A stretch of 64,000 bases of DNA, taken from NCBI GenBank assembly GCA_025618425.1, contig CM046838.1, forward strand, positions 42,253,709-42,317,708, read 5' to 3'. The notes beneath the pieces were generated by a model. That model was not told the origin of the DNA, did not search any database, and was given only the letters and a program-made list of their open reading frames with translations. This DNA is from Heliocidaris tuberculata. Taxonomy: Eukaryota; Echinodermata; Echinoidea; Camarodonta; Echinometridae. Below are positions 13,701 through 22,161 of this stretch, piece after piece (positions within the stretch are counted from its first letter, which is position 1; each line of letters opens with the position of its first letter). The position numbers were made by a program, and so were the translations under genes.

Positions 13701-15884
13701 TACTACTCTTCCTCCCCTCTTTTTCTCTCCTCCTTCTCCTCTTCATGTATTTTATATATAATCTTAAAAATAAAAATAAAATAATCTTAAAAAGTATCTG
13801 TTTAATTTGGCCTATAATTGATTACCATTACCTTTCATGTCTGTACCTCTCCTATTGACATGACTGACTTTTGTTTATTTGTCATGTATTTCATCTTTTG
13901 CACAAGTTGCGCCTTGAGCATTTGATCATCAAGTGGATTTGGACCCTTATAAATCATATACATTATTATTATTATTAATATTATATTGAATACAGCTAAC
14001 TCGGCACGCAAACATCCATGGCGTATCCAGATTCTTGATCGAGGAGGGGAGGAGCAGAAGTATGTGTCTAAAACATCCGGCAAGCAAGCAAGCAAGCAAA
14101 CTGGGCACATTTTGGTGGGAACCTGTGCCCCCAATGATCGCTTCTGGGGAGCGTTTCATCAAGTGTTTTTGTCAGTGATTTTTACCGACAACCAGTGTCG
14201 TATCTAAGTATTCTGGCGCCCGGGGCGAACTATAAAATCTACGCCGCCAATGCCCAAACTCAGATTATTAAGCGTTTTAAATTTAGAAATGATGGCACTA
14301 CATTAAAATGAGTTTTGATGCACATAACCCGGGGTTACTAGACCAAATTTGATGAATTATTGTATAAAGGAGGGAGCAACGCGACCGAGGGGCAGATTTT
14401 TTTATTCCTTTTCCCCCTTTTTCACGCCTCAAATTGAAATTTATTATGTATTTTACCCTTAGAAAAAAATCCAAGGGAATTCAGCGACCTAGCAACCGTT
14501 TTTTTGTCCTTAAAATTTTTTTTTTTTAACATTCCAGTTTGAATTCCAAAATGAATGAAAACCCTGAAGAAATATATTTGAGGTATTTAGTGAGGCACTG
14601 CAAGGCAAATTTAGAATTTCTATCAAATTTTCTATACTTTGAAAGTGTTTTTTTACGCATATCCCATCACGGGGGCGCAAAATTTAACAAGTTCCATGCT
14701 TTATGCGGGGGGGGGGGGGGGGTAACAACTAGAGTCAATTAATGGTTTACAATTTAGAAACGCCAGGGCGAAATGGCTGGATCCTGAACATAATTATGCA
14801 AGGGAGCAAAGCGACGGAGCTTTAGAAATTTTTCGCATTTCAAACCCTAGAGAACACCATTTCTTGCGCATTTTGTCATTGACTGGGGCGCAAATAACCC
14901 TCAAAGACCATAAATTTTCTTGTATTCCCCCCTTTCTTTCTCTTTTTTCCCCCCGATTTTTGAGCCCCCTTCAAGTGCCGCCCGGGGCACGTGCCCCCTC
15001 TGCCCCCCCCCCCCCAGGATACGCCACTGCCGACAACTGTTATAAGCTACCGAAATCCTGATTGGCTGAGAGCAAATTTGTCGGTAAAAGTCACTGACAA
15101 AACGCTTGATGAAACGCTCCCCTGATATCGATAAACTTACCTCGTTCTCTTTGGTCTTTTCTTCAAGCTGTGCCTCTGCTTTTTTCAGTTTTTCCTTTAA
15201 AGTTTTGGTGTTTTTCTTCGACAAAAAGATATTTATGTTAACTTGAAATACATTCATAGACTATGAATAAATAATTTTCATTATGGAAACTAAAAAAGCC
15301 AAACTTGAAATTACATTAAGTTTCTCAACTAGAAATAAATCTTATAATTATGCACATAAATTATCTAAAAACATTGGTTATCATCCTGGCCTATCTAAAA
15401 TATATGAAGTATTGTTACGATTATGATGATGATTATTATTATTGTTATTATTATCATCATCTTCATTATTATCATCATTATTGCCGTTTACTTTTATTAT
15501 TAGCCTTATTATTATATATTATTATCATTATTATTGTTGTTATTTCTGTTATTATTATTGTTTTGAGGTAGAACAATTCTCTCCCCCTCTGTTATTTACA
15601 ATTTTTAAACTGATCTTGACACCATCTTGAAATTATCATGATATTCTTCTGACCTTGGCCTTAGCCTTGATATGGCCAGATCCCTGGTCAGTGATCACGG
15701 CATTCTGCTGGTCATCGGTCCTCTGACCGCTGCTCGAGAACGTGGTGGTAGGCTGATCGATGCCTTCGCCGCTCTGGGCTGCTTTACGGCGCCTGGCAAG
15801 TCTGGTAGCGGGACGCGCCCGGCTAGCTCCGGGCGTCTCTGCTCGACATTGGGGATCCGGTACCCGTGATCCCAAATCCATCAT
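825..15884 (-). CDS. Multi-exon coiled-coil protein gene, 5' end at 15884, incomplete at the left edge
   Basis: Gene-level entry. Exons in transcription order: 15884-15654, 15215-15141, 13945-13847, 13416-13333, 11130-10969, 10413-10210, 9440-9300, 7976-7809, 6241-6068, 5495-5349, 4039-3998, 2689-2543, 1705-1583, 874-825. All but the last are whole numbers of codons with phase-0 borders and sound AG/GT signals, and together they give about 615 residues. The protein is rich in Lys, Glu and Leu with heptad-like spacing and has no enzyme motif, so a long coiled-coil (scaffold or cytoskeletal) protein is the safest call. The family is not recognised. Exons form paralogous sets (see findings). The 3' end lies outside the window. 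Exon ends are read from splice consensus only. Confidence 0.65.
1080..1566. repeat. Pyrimidine-rich CTGT/TCTC microsatellite
   Basis: Nearly pure C/T on the plus strand, with repeated CTGTCTGT and CTCTCT words and a C run near 1491-1504. It sits in the intron between the exons at 825-874 and 1583-1705. Long open frames across it have Ser/Leu/Cys low-complexity composition and are not genes. Confidence 0.85.
1583..1705 (-). CDS. Coiled-coil gene, 41-codon exon
   Basis: Minus-strand exon between acceptor TATCCCAAG and donor CAG|GTCGAG, 123 bp, phase 0 at both ends. It reads [20 protein letters not shown] and continues with a Lys-rich stretch. By order it is the partner of the exon at 5349-5495 in the second three-exon block, although sequence similarity between the two is weak. 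Confidence 0.6.
1762..2175. mobile_element. piggyBac-type MITE, copy 1
   Basis: The flanks are TTAA (1758-1761 and 2176-2179) and the termini are CCCTTTC / GAAAGGG. The body is clearly related to 8095-8502, with shared words such as TTGATCACAT, TTGGCAACAATAAT and TTATTGAGC(C/A)AAACCACAAA. A TTAA duplication and CCC termini are the hallmarks of piggyBac superfamily elements. It has no coding capacity, so it is non-autonomous. Confidence 0.7.
2543..2689 (-). CDS. Coiled-coil gene, 49-codon exon
   Basis: Minus-strand exon between acceptor CATTCCTAAG and donor GAA|GTAGGT, 147 bp, phase 0/0. It reads [20 protein letters not shown] and then a Trp-containing helix (VWNKHQGL). The W-x-[RK]-H spacing resembles AWHRHES in the exon at 6068-6241, so it is probably the paralogous first exon of the second block. 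Confidence 0.65.
2845..3545. repeat. Intronic array of inverted GGTGCT / AGCACC words
   Basis: Roughly twenty copies of the hexamer-like words GTGCT, GGTGCTA, TAGCACC and GCACC occur in both orientations within 700 bp, interspersed with unrelated AT-rich sequence near 3120-3400. The alternation of the word with its complement would allow many small hairpins. No terminal repeat or target duplication was found. Confidence 0.6.
3998..4039 (-). CDS. Coiled-coil gene, 14-codon microexon
   Basis: Minus-strand microexon reading [14 protein letters not shown] between acceptor ATTTTCAG and donor GG|GTACGT, 42 bp, phase 0/0. Its paralogue is 825-874. Immediately upstream (higher coordinates) is the long GAA array. 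Confidence 0.6.
4049..4334. repeat. (GAA)n/(GGA)n microsatellite
   Basis: An almost perfect GAA trinucleotide array with an internal GGA block at about 4235-4280, starting 10 bp from the exon at 3998-4039. Poly-Glu, poly-Arg and poly-Ser/Leu open frames across it are artefacts. Long GAA tracts can form triplex DNA (known property). Confidence 0.95.
4797..5285. repeat. (CAT/CAC)n compound microsatellite
   Basis: About 490 bp of mixed CAT and CAC trinucleotides in the intron before the exon at 5349-5495. The open frames over it (Thr/Ile, Val/Met, Asp/Gly) are repeat translations, not genes. Confidence 0.95.
5349..5495 (-). CDS. Coiled-coil gene, 49-codon exon
   Basis: Minus-strand exon between acceptor CGATTTAG and donor CAG|GTAAGA, 147 bp, phase 0/0. 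It reads [20 protein letters not shown] and then [19 protein letters not shown], ending NAKLEAKQQ. Leu/Ile spacing is consistent with an amphipathic helix. The next 570 bp (5496-6067) hold no recognisable feature. Confidence 0.7.
6068..6241 (-). CDS. Coiled-coil gene, 58-codon exon
   Basis: Minus-strand exon between acceptor CCGTTTTGCAG and donor CGG|GTAAGA, 174 bp, phase 0/0. It reads [20 protein letters not shown], then [20 protein letters not shown] and ends RAAYANTR. It begins the first copy of a putative three-exon block (6241-3998). Confidence 0.75.
6312..6621. mobile_element. hAT-like MITE with TAGGGGCGGATCCAGG end
   Basis: The left end is TAGGGGCGGATCCAGG; the reverse complement of the right end is CAGTGGCGGATTTAGG. 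The flanks GCTATAGA (6304-6311) and GCTGTAGA (6622-6629) match at 7 of 8 bases, as expected for an 8-bp hAT target duplication. The interior has long G and A homopolymers and a CAAA repeat. Related copies lie at about 32976-33276, 33440-33720 and 34333-34631. Confidence 0.65.
6997..7585. mobile_element. Tc1/mariner-like palindromic MITE
   Basis: A 35-base terminal inverted repeat matches perfectly: it begins CAGTGTGAGTCAATAAAAAG and continues to CCCATATTCAA. It is flanked on both sides by TA. A TA dinucleotide duplication and a CAGT start suggest the Tc1/mariner superfamily. The 589-bp body has no transposase. A CT-rich microsatellite follows at about 7620-7785. Confidence 0.75.
7809..7976 (-). 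CDS. Coiled-coil gene, 56-codon exon (cassette member B2)
   Basis: Minus-strand exon between acceptor CACTAACCAG and donor CAG|GTTAGG, 168 bp, phase 0/0. It reads [20 protein letters not shown], then [16 protein letters not shown]. It is an obvious paralogue of the exon at 10210-10413: both have xANxE(I/L)VxGE(S/T)TI(L/M)VLE followed by EKEEL and IKKEKK. Confidence 0.85.
8095..8502. mobile_element. piggyBac-type MITE, copy 2
   Basis: It is flanked by TTAA (8091-8094 and 8503-8506), with termini CCCTTT and AAAGGG. It is homologous along its length to 1762-2175. Further repeats lie downstream: a degenerate TAACTCTTTCAGTGCC / GGCACAGCAAGAGTTA pair at about 8755-9237 may be another element of the same kind. 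Confidence 0.7.
9300..9440 (-). CDS. Coiled-coil gene, 47-codon exon (cassette member A2)
   Basis: Minus-strand exon between acceptor TTTGCCACCAG and donor GAG|GTAGTT, 141 bp, phase 0/0. It reads [20 protein letters not shown] and ends [11 protein letters not shown]. It is paralogous to 10969-11130 ([16 protein letters not shown]...IKKLEKSLQ). Confidence 0.85.
9640..10190. repeat. G-run tandem and TTCGGAA-word repeat in intron
   Basis: About 9700-9790 has two A-run/G-run blocks. About 9845-10185 is the second copy of the repeat family seen at 300-665, built from AAGGTTCGTAATTCCGAA-like words and ending in a C homopolymer. Confidence 0.6.
10210..10413 (-). CDS. Coiled-coil gene, 68-codon exon (cassette member B1)
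   Basis: Minus-strand exon between acceptor CCCGAACTCAG and donor AAG|GTAGGC, 204 bp, phase 0/0. It reads [20 protein letters not shown], then [20 protein letters not shown] and ends LILAEEQIK. It is longer than its paralogue 7809-7976 by a 12-residue C-terminal part. 10414-10968 shows nothing else recognisable. Confidence 0.85.
10969..11130 (-). CDS. Coiled-coil gene, 54-codon exon (cassette member A1)
   Basis: Minus-strand exon between acceptor GTCATCCAG and donor CAG|GTATGG, 162 bp, phase 0/0. It reads [30 protein letters not shown] and ends IKKLEKSLQ. Together with 10210-10413 it forms a two-exon cassette repeated at 9300-9440 plus 7809-7976. Confidence 0.85.
11213..11780. mobile_element. 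Large palindromic MITE (AGGAGAATGAAACC ends), copy 1
   Basis: The left end AGGAGAATGAAACC pairs with the right end GGTTTCATTCTCCT, and the inner sequence is also self-complementary (for example GAGAAGCAATTTACAAAAAG near the left end against the mirrored right half). It is homologous to 29110-29695. The left flank is TTAA, but the right flank (AAGC) is not. No coding capacity. Confidence 0.7.
11781..12740. repeat. TCACACGA-terminated repeat cluster
   Basis: Blocks bounded by AAGCCC(A/C)..TCACACGA and TCGTGTGAACAGGGCTT occur at about 11785, 12278-12300 and 12472-12490. The 12182-12290 and 12385-12480 parts repeat each other (AATAACTGGCGTATGGGT). These look like nested or tandem inverted-repeat elements whose ends I could not fix. 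12741-13332 holds nothing recognisable apart from T runs. Confidence 0.4.
13333..13416 (-). CDS. Coiled-coil gene, 28-codon exon
   Basis: Minus-strand exon between acceptor TCTTCTCGTAG and donor CGG|GTAAGC, 84 bp, phase 0/0. It reads [20 protein letters not shown], then GVVTKQSR. It resembles the preceding exon at 13847-13945 (..[18 protein letters not shown]..), again suggesting tandem exon duplication. Confidence 0.65.
13847..13945 (-). CDS. Coiled-coil gene, candidate 33-codon exon
   Basis: Minus-strand open segment between acceptor TTTATAAG and donor GAG|GTACAG, 99 bp, phase 0/0. It reads [20 protein letters not shown] and ends SVMSIGE. Length, frame and similarity to 13333-13416 support it. 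The acceptor lacks a strong pyrimidine tract, so it could be an alternative or decayed exon. Confidence 0.5.
14144..15123. mobile_element. Palindromic MITE carrying a nested hAT-like insertion
   Basis: The left arm 14144-14192 (GGGGAGCGTTTCATCAAG, then TTTTTGTCAGTGATTTTTAC) is the inverse of the right arm ending near 15123. The sequence between them, once the hAT-like element at 14193-15029 is set aside, matches the intact relative at about 15935-16085 (shared TGTTATAAGCTAC and TGATTGGCTGAGAGCAAATT). Confidence 0.65.
14193..15029. mobile_element. hAT-like non-autonomous element nested in a MITE
   Basis: The ends are CAGTGTCGTATCTAAG and, reversed, CAGTGGCGTATCCTGG. A perfect 8-bp duplication CCGACAAC lies at 14185-14192 and 15030-15037, diagnostic of a hAT-type event. 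The interior shares words with 26016-26759 (GGGAGCAAAGCGAC, GTGCCGCCCGGGGCACGTGC). No transposase frame is visible. Confidence 0.8.
15141..15215 (-). CDS. Coiled-coil gene, 25-codon second coding exon
   Basis: Minus-strand exon between acceptor TTTTTGTCGAAG and donor GAG|GTAAGT, 75 bp, phase 0/0. It reads [20 protein letters not shown] and ends TKENE, a clear amphipathic coiled-coil stretch. It starts 18 bp beyond the nested MITE. The intron 15216-15653 holds a TTA/TCA-rich microsatellite at about 15420-15560. Confidence 0.75.
15654..15884 (-). CDS. Coiled-coil gene, first coding exon
   Basis: 77 codons from ATG at 15884 to donor AAG|GTCAGA, phase 0. It reads [20 protein letters not shown] and is Arg/Ala-rich, then Ser/Gln/Asp-rich, ending GHIKAKAK. 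The exon is distinctly GC-rich against its AT-rich surroundings, as is common for 5' coding exons. Start choice is the first Met; the second codon is also Met. The N-terminus looks disordered and basic, before the coiled coil begins in the next exon. Confidence 0.65.
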
Positions 15885-15934
15885 TAATTTTGTAGTTGGC
15901 TGATTTCAAGCCTGGTGTTAGGTCTGTTGTCGGT

Positions 15935-16085
15935 CTGGGCCACGTTTGATAAAACTTGTTATCAGTAACAAATTACAATAATTGTTATAAGCTACTAAAA
16001 TCCCTGAATCTGATTGGCTGAGAGCAAATTTGTCATAGAAATTTGGCAGTTGTAACTGATAACGAGTTTTATGAAACAAGGCCCT
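15935..16085. mobile_element. Palindromic MITE, intact relative of 14144-15123
   Basis: The arms are GGGCCACGTTTGATAAAACT.. and ..GAGTTTTATGAAACAAGGCCC, continuing as TGTTATCAGTAACAA / TTGTAACTGATAACG. The body contains TGTTATAAGCTACTAAAATC and GATTGGCTGAGAGCAAATTT, shared with the nested element. It lies just upstream of the coiled-coil gene's first coding exon. Confidence 0.7.
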
Positions 16086-19000
16086 GGAGTCGGACTGGTT
16101 GGTGCGACTGAGATATCACAGAGCACTTTAATTTGCTTTATAGATTAATTTGTTTAGATTATGCTAACTAGAATTTTCATTTTTCTTGAATATGCCACCT
16201 TATTTTAATCCTTTGAACACATTCTGATGGGCACACACAAAACATCAGCGTGGCGCATGCCAGTGCCTCTATACAGTATACGCTATTATTGAAACCGAAG
16301 CAAATTTCTTTACAAAATTACATTGTCATTTTCTATTAAGAATAGCTTGAAAAGCTTTCTTACTCCGTGTATAATAGCCCCTCCCAAATCTCTGTCAGGG
16401 GTGATTCATGCAAATTGCTTGAATTTCTTGAAATTGCAAAATAAATACCGAATTATCAGTTGTAGCCACTTGTATTTGTTAAAAACCCATGCGGTGTATT
16501 ATGTAGCTCATATGCAACCTACATACAGTCAGCAAGCAAGCGATACATTTGTTTTGCTCTCTAGGCAGGATGCGCGCGCATTCACTGAGACTACGTCTTG
16601 CCTACGTAACAAAACCTTAAACCAATAAGACGCGCTGAAGAGCAAACCGGGATTTCCACCAGTCCACGGCTGTGGATGTGCTCTATGGCGTAGCCTTAGA
16701 CTTCAGTCGTTTTCTGATAAAAGAAGAACTTCCTGATTATACTTCTGAATAATGAAACTCGTAAAATGTAATCAAAACCATTATGTTTCTAACTGGTTTC
16801 TTGATTGTAGTTAGAACCAAACTTAAAGGTAATGTTTAGTTTTGGTATAAGCCCTCCAAAACTTTTCGTCAGATTTATTGGATTTTTGTTGATAAATAGC
16901 AAGATACTAGCAATACAAAGATGCTGTGAAGATTTCAAGTCCTAAAGTGGCATATTAAACAAATGATAGGCAAAAAATAATTTAGGTGCCAGGTCATAGT
17001 GCAGTCACACCGACCAGACCGACAACAGACCGACAACAGACCGACTAAAAATGACAAAATTTCCCTCTATCGGGAATCGACACATGATTATGAATTCAAA
17101 TCCTCAAACGATTTGTACGAACATCATCAAGTATACCCAAAGCCAAAAAATCTCTCATTTTGCAACTTTTCCCTTTTGACCCTTCCCCTCATTTACGCCG
17201 CCTGCACACGCCTCATTCAGCAAATCATATCAAGTATGTTATGGTTTGATAGGGAATTATTCAAGCTTTAAAATGATACTCAATACGTCCTATATTGTTT
17301 TCATTTCAAAGAAATAAAATCGATCAAAGTCGAGTTTCCTTACTTTTTGTGTTGGGTAAAGATGTCCTTCATTTGGCAAATCACCTTGTTCTTATACAAA
17401 ATAGAAATGGGATATAGATAAAATGAAATAATTATAAGCAAACTAGATGACCGGGAGAAAGGTTAACGATGTATGGATAAACAACTAGAACTCCCTGTAT
17501 AAAGACACTATTCACGAAATACAATATTTAAAATGGCTATGCTCACTCATCCATTAGCCTGCTTTTTATAAATGAGCCTAAATGCTTGGAATCCAGTTTG
17601 CATACATTACTTGTTGCTATATCCGGCAATCTTTCAGGTTGTCAAGAACAACGTTTGTTTGAAAGGTATGTATAAAATTTGAATACCTTACCGAACCGGT
17701 TTATTGTATATCTTCTTAAAGAGGATTTATTTATGTTATTCAACAATAAATTAATCTCTGAAAGAAAAATTGCAAAAATGGGAAATCTGACCGTTCAAAT
17801 GTTGATGAGCATTTCCATCTTGTAGCTCGTCAAATCAAAACAATGAATAAAAAATAAAAAAGCAATCATGAGAAACACTTGAATGCAATCCTGGGATTAC
17901 AGTCGAGATCCAGAGCCCCAATTCTTCTCATTGTTTCTCATTCTTTGTTTTCTTTGCTGAACAACAATGGCATACAGATGCACATATTCATTAACATTTG
18001 AATAGCTACTTGCTCTGTTTTTGCAGTTTTCTTAATCAGACCTTTCTTAATCAGAACGATTACATAAATGTGCCCATCCAAGCATGATATTTTAAAACTT
18101 GATCTTAGTTGATTTGGTTGAGTATGAATTATTCTTTAATTTGATATGTGGTTTGTTATATTTATTGACAGTTTATATGAAAATATATATTATATTATTA
18201 TGTTTGAACAATAAATAGTGTCCACTTTCTTTTTTTGCTGACCTACACACCCCCTACACCCTCTTAGATTCATTCTGTTTCTCTCCCGTCACTATACTTC
18301 GTGCTTCCTCTCTCTCTAACCCACGCATGCCCACACACACACACACACACACACACTACTCCCAGGCCACTCATACGCCATATATACCAACAGACCCCAT
18401 TTCCTAAACCTACACTATTTTTTTTTCTCTCACTCATACCGGTCTCAACACAGTGCTGTCTTATAGCTGCTTCCTAACATCCACATTACACTAGTTATTT
18501 CTCTTCTTTCTTTCGTTCGCCTTCTCATTAAGCTTCTCCCTGACTCTCTCGATCACCCTGTAATTTCGCTCAGACCCTTCCCCCCCCCCCCCTCTCTCTC
18601 TCTCTCTCCCTGTCTCTTCCCCTGCGGCCATCGGTCTCTTATTCACCAATCGCGCTCTTCCTCGATCTGCAGGATAAGTAGTGTCGAGGACCAAGTTTAT
18701 TAATCGAATACGTTCCATGAAGGGACGTTCCACGAAGGAACGTTGTGTCTACCCCATCAGGGCCGATCCAGGATTTTTTCAGTGGGGGAGGGGGGGGGGG
18801 GTGTAAAATCGCGCAAGTCCACTTTTATAATTATATCCATACGTATCATTATACCCAGGCGGGAGGGGACTTCGGTATATCTCATCATGCATTAATGTGT
18901 TTATTTACATGTGATGTATGAAAAACTGCCTTTACTCATGGAGGTTCTTATTTATAGTAAAAAGAAGAAAAGATTACAACTCTTTAGAAAAAGAAAAGGA

Positions 19001-19359
19001 AAGGATAGATAGAGGGAGAGTGATTAAGATTTAAAGAGATTGTTAGGGGGTAAAAGAATGAGAGGAATTCCGAGGAAAGAAATAAATAGAGAAAGAAGTT
19101 ACATGGATATGGATATTGACTCCAAACAATATGAATTCTCAACCAAAATTTTCCCATTATCTAGCCCCACATGATATTAAGGATAAAAAGGAGGTCTTGA
19201 CTGGGTGAAAAATATCTAGTCTCGTAACTTGAAGACCCCGGGTAAAAAAACAAATTAAGGTCGATGTATTAGGCCTTACATCCCCCTAGTATTAAGGCAA
19301 AGTGTCCAAATCAGTTTCGTACGTACGGTCGCTTATCCTCGAGCCTTTTCTCATATTGT

Positions 19360-19600
19360 TCAGTTCAGTTCAGTTCAGTTTATTCCACATCAAGCAAACA
19401 TACAAATGCATAAAACATAATACATGACAATTATACACAATACATAATACATACATAATACATAATACATAATACATAATACATAATACATAATACATAA
19501 TACATAATACAAAAAAGTCCGATACATAGGCATACTGACAAAGCTGTGTATACATATAAAAATCTATACATGTCTTACAATTTACAACACAAAGAAAATG
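19360..19600 (-). mobile_element. Non-LTR retrotransposon 3' tail plus 7-bp microsatellite
   Basis: The stretch TTCAGTTCAGTTCAGTTTATT is a reversed short-repeat tail of the kind left by CR1/L2-like elements. About 19440-19510 is a (ATACATA/ACATAAT) heptamer array. No protein-coding remnant is preserved. Confidence 0.45.
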
Positions 19601-22161
19601 TTTGCATGTGTAAGGATTAAAAAAAAAAAAGCTTCGCTTGTAAACATAGGCCCTACTGGTTGAAAAGAAAGAAGGGGGAAAAATATATAAATGTATATAT
19701 CTTTCTTGGCAGTTACAGACCTAAATTAAATTTAAAAGCACATCCTTAAATTTATACACAAATCATTTTTAAATATATGATTCATCTGACAATTACATAA
19801 TAATATAATTATAAATAATAAAAAAAGATATATATATATAAAAGCGCGTGCATATACCGTGCAGTGGGTTTATACATTGTACATGACTTGCCATTGAACC
19901 TGAACTTTGAACCGAGCGGTGATGAAAATTATCTATGCGGGTGCACAAAGTAACAATACTAATACTATTAATTTCCATTCATATCGCATTTGGTTGGGTA
20001 GCGCACAGATGCTTGACCCGGATAGACTTTGTAAGGGCGTACTACATGCGGGGAATACCACTTAGTATGTTTTGCGTGTATCAGTTTGTAGGATATTGTA
20101 CCCATAATTCAAATCGACTATATACAGCGTATTGTACGTTCAAACCAAGAAAAAAGACGACTGTTATTAGATTCTTGTAACAAGTAACACCTTTGTAGAT
20201 AAAGTGTATTCCAACAAATATAAAGCTGGTAAAGTAGCACGTTTATCACGCAGTTTGCTTCCATGTGCATGCGGTGTAATTCATGTTTTGCTCTAATGTG
20301 GAGTAATGAGTAGTGCTGCAGCGGTTGACGCCATTATACTAAATTTTATATACCACCGTCGTGGACGTTAGCATTGAGTGATTTGCCTTCCATGTATTCA
20401 AGCAAATGCATTTAGGAGAAGACGAACAGCATTTACTCCACATGAAATTATACGTTGTTAATAACAGCGAGCACGTCAAACTATAAGGAAAGGTAAGCAT
20501 AATATCACTGAGTACAGTATATAGCAAATCAGCGAGGGGGGGGGGGGGGTAGGATGGAAGGGTTCCTTCATGTTGCAGTATCATTTGTAAGCAAGCGTAA
20601 ATTCTCTATTTTTTCTGTTGCTTATCCATTATTCGTTCTTTTTGCTTGTTTGTTTTTGCATCAATCCAATGTGAATATATACCTTATTATAGACAAAATT
20701 AATGAAATGATTAGTTTTCTCGTATTTGGTCAGAGAAAGACTTTGTGCAAACGAGCCAAACCTGTTGACTTTATTTTCAGATTCTGAATGTGTACACTCA
20801 GTTAGCTGCAGCAGGCACTATAAGAATTTGGGTATGATTTTACCCAACAAACATGCATGTTCCCTTTTTACCCAATACTTGGTAGTGGGTAAAATTTTTT
20901 AAGTTTTAAAGAGTGGTCACATTAAAATGTTGTATTAATACTAATATATTATGTCATGTTGTAAAAATGATAATTATTAGATATTTATACCCTCTCTGCA
21001 ATGTTTGTCAAATTACATTGAATAGGCCTATATTTGTAAAACATTAGATTCAAGATTCAAGATTCATTTATTTTTCGATACCAATTCATAAATCATATTA
21101 AGTATTTACATTGTAGAAGAAAATCGTCATTCAAACATAACGCATATGAACTTTGTTTTACATACTGTTTTCTAAAATAAATGTTATAACAGAGAGAGGT
21201 TTACACACGTTTCAATTGTTTCTTGATAATAATAATCGAAAAGGTAACGAAAGGGAACTGGCAGAGAAGCGGAGCTTGTAAATAGCATGTTCCCAAATAT
21301 TGGAGGAATGCATGTTCATTTTGTTAAGTAAGGGGTTGAAAATACAGACTAAGATTGTAAAACTTTTCAAAAAAGATTTTTGAGAAATTAACTCAAGGGC
21401 AATTTCAATACTCTATCGTCTTTGGATAATGTTTTGTGTCATTGCAATTCTCACATTTCAAATGCTGGTGAAAAATGTACTGGCATGGTAATAATGAAAG
21501 GCTGCCGTTTTTTTTTTTTTTGGGGGGGGGTGTTTTTTTTTAAAGTCTTGGCGAATGTTTAAGTAAAACAAAGAATCTTCTTCATAACTTTTACGTAACG
21601 AACTACTTTTTTCGAAAATGATACTCTTTGCGTTCATGTCAAATTCATTCGGGCTCAGGAATTAGATGCAAGTCATGTTAGTGGCACTAGAAATTTCTGT
21701 TTCGTTTCATTTTTTTCGTTGGGTTTCAACATGATCTTCTACAAACTCTATAATGTCAAGTCCATCAGAGTACGAGTGCCATGAACATAATGAAGGTCGG
21801 GGTAATCTCATTTATGTGATGTGTGTAACGTGACAATGGTGAATGTTGGCTGATCCATTTCTTTGTTTGAAAGAATAAGGTCTTATCTTCCAGCAGCTAA
21901 TGGAGTACATGCAGAAGCAGAACTTATCATGAATGTTTGAAAATGAAAGAGTATAACTATGGTTTTGCAGATTGAATGTTTTTAGCTTTCTTGTTATTTG
22001 CATGCCTGATCAGTTGACTATATTCATTATTATCTTAAACAAAGGGTTGGACTTTGTCAAGGCTTTGCTTTATTATATACGCACTTATATATACGTACTG
22101 TTTCATTATTCCCCCAGATTGTGGCTTGTTCTTCTCGTGACTGAATCAGTCAATCCCCAAG

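Larger units (their letters stand above)
15885..22161. other. Intergenic region with MITEs, microsatellites and retroelement tails
   Basis: No convincing coding exon was found. Recognisable items are the palindromic MITE at 15935-16085, a dispersed repeat at 16835-16995, a CA run near 18330-18356, CT/GA runs near 18585-18610, two minus-strand non-LTR tails (19360-19600, 21046-21180), and homopolymers near 20536 and 21510-21540. An acceptor-like CATTATTCCCCCAG ends at 22118, upstream of the ORF1 start, so ORF1 may have an unseen 5' exon in this region. Confidence 0.5.

Noticed and set aside
16323..17271. Plus-strand open frames of 90-101 codons in the intergenic region
   Set aside because: No splice signals, motif or paralogue; composition is that of AT-rich non-coding DNA.
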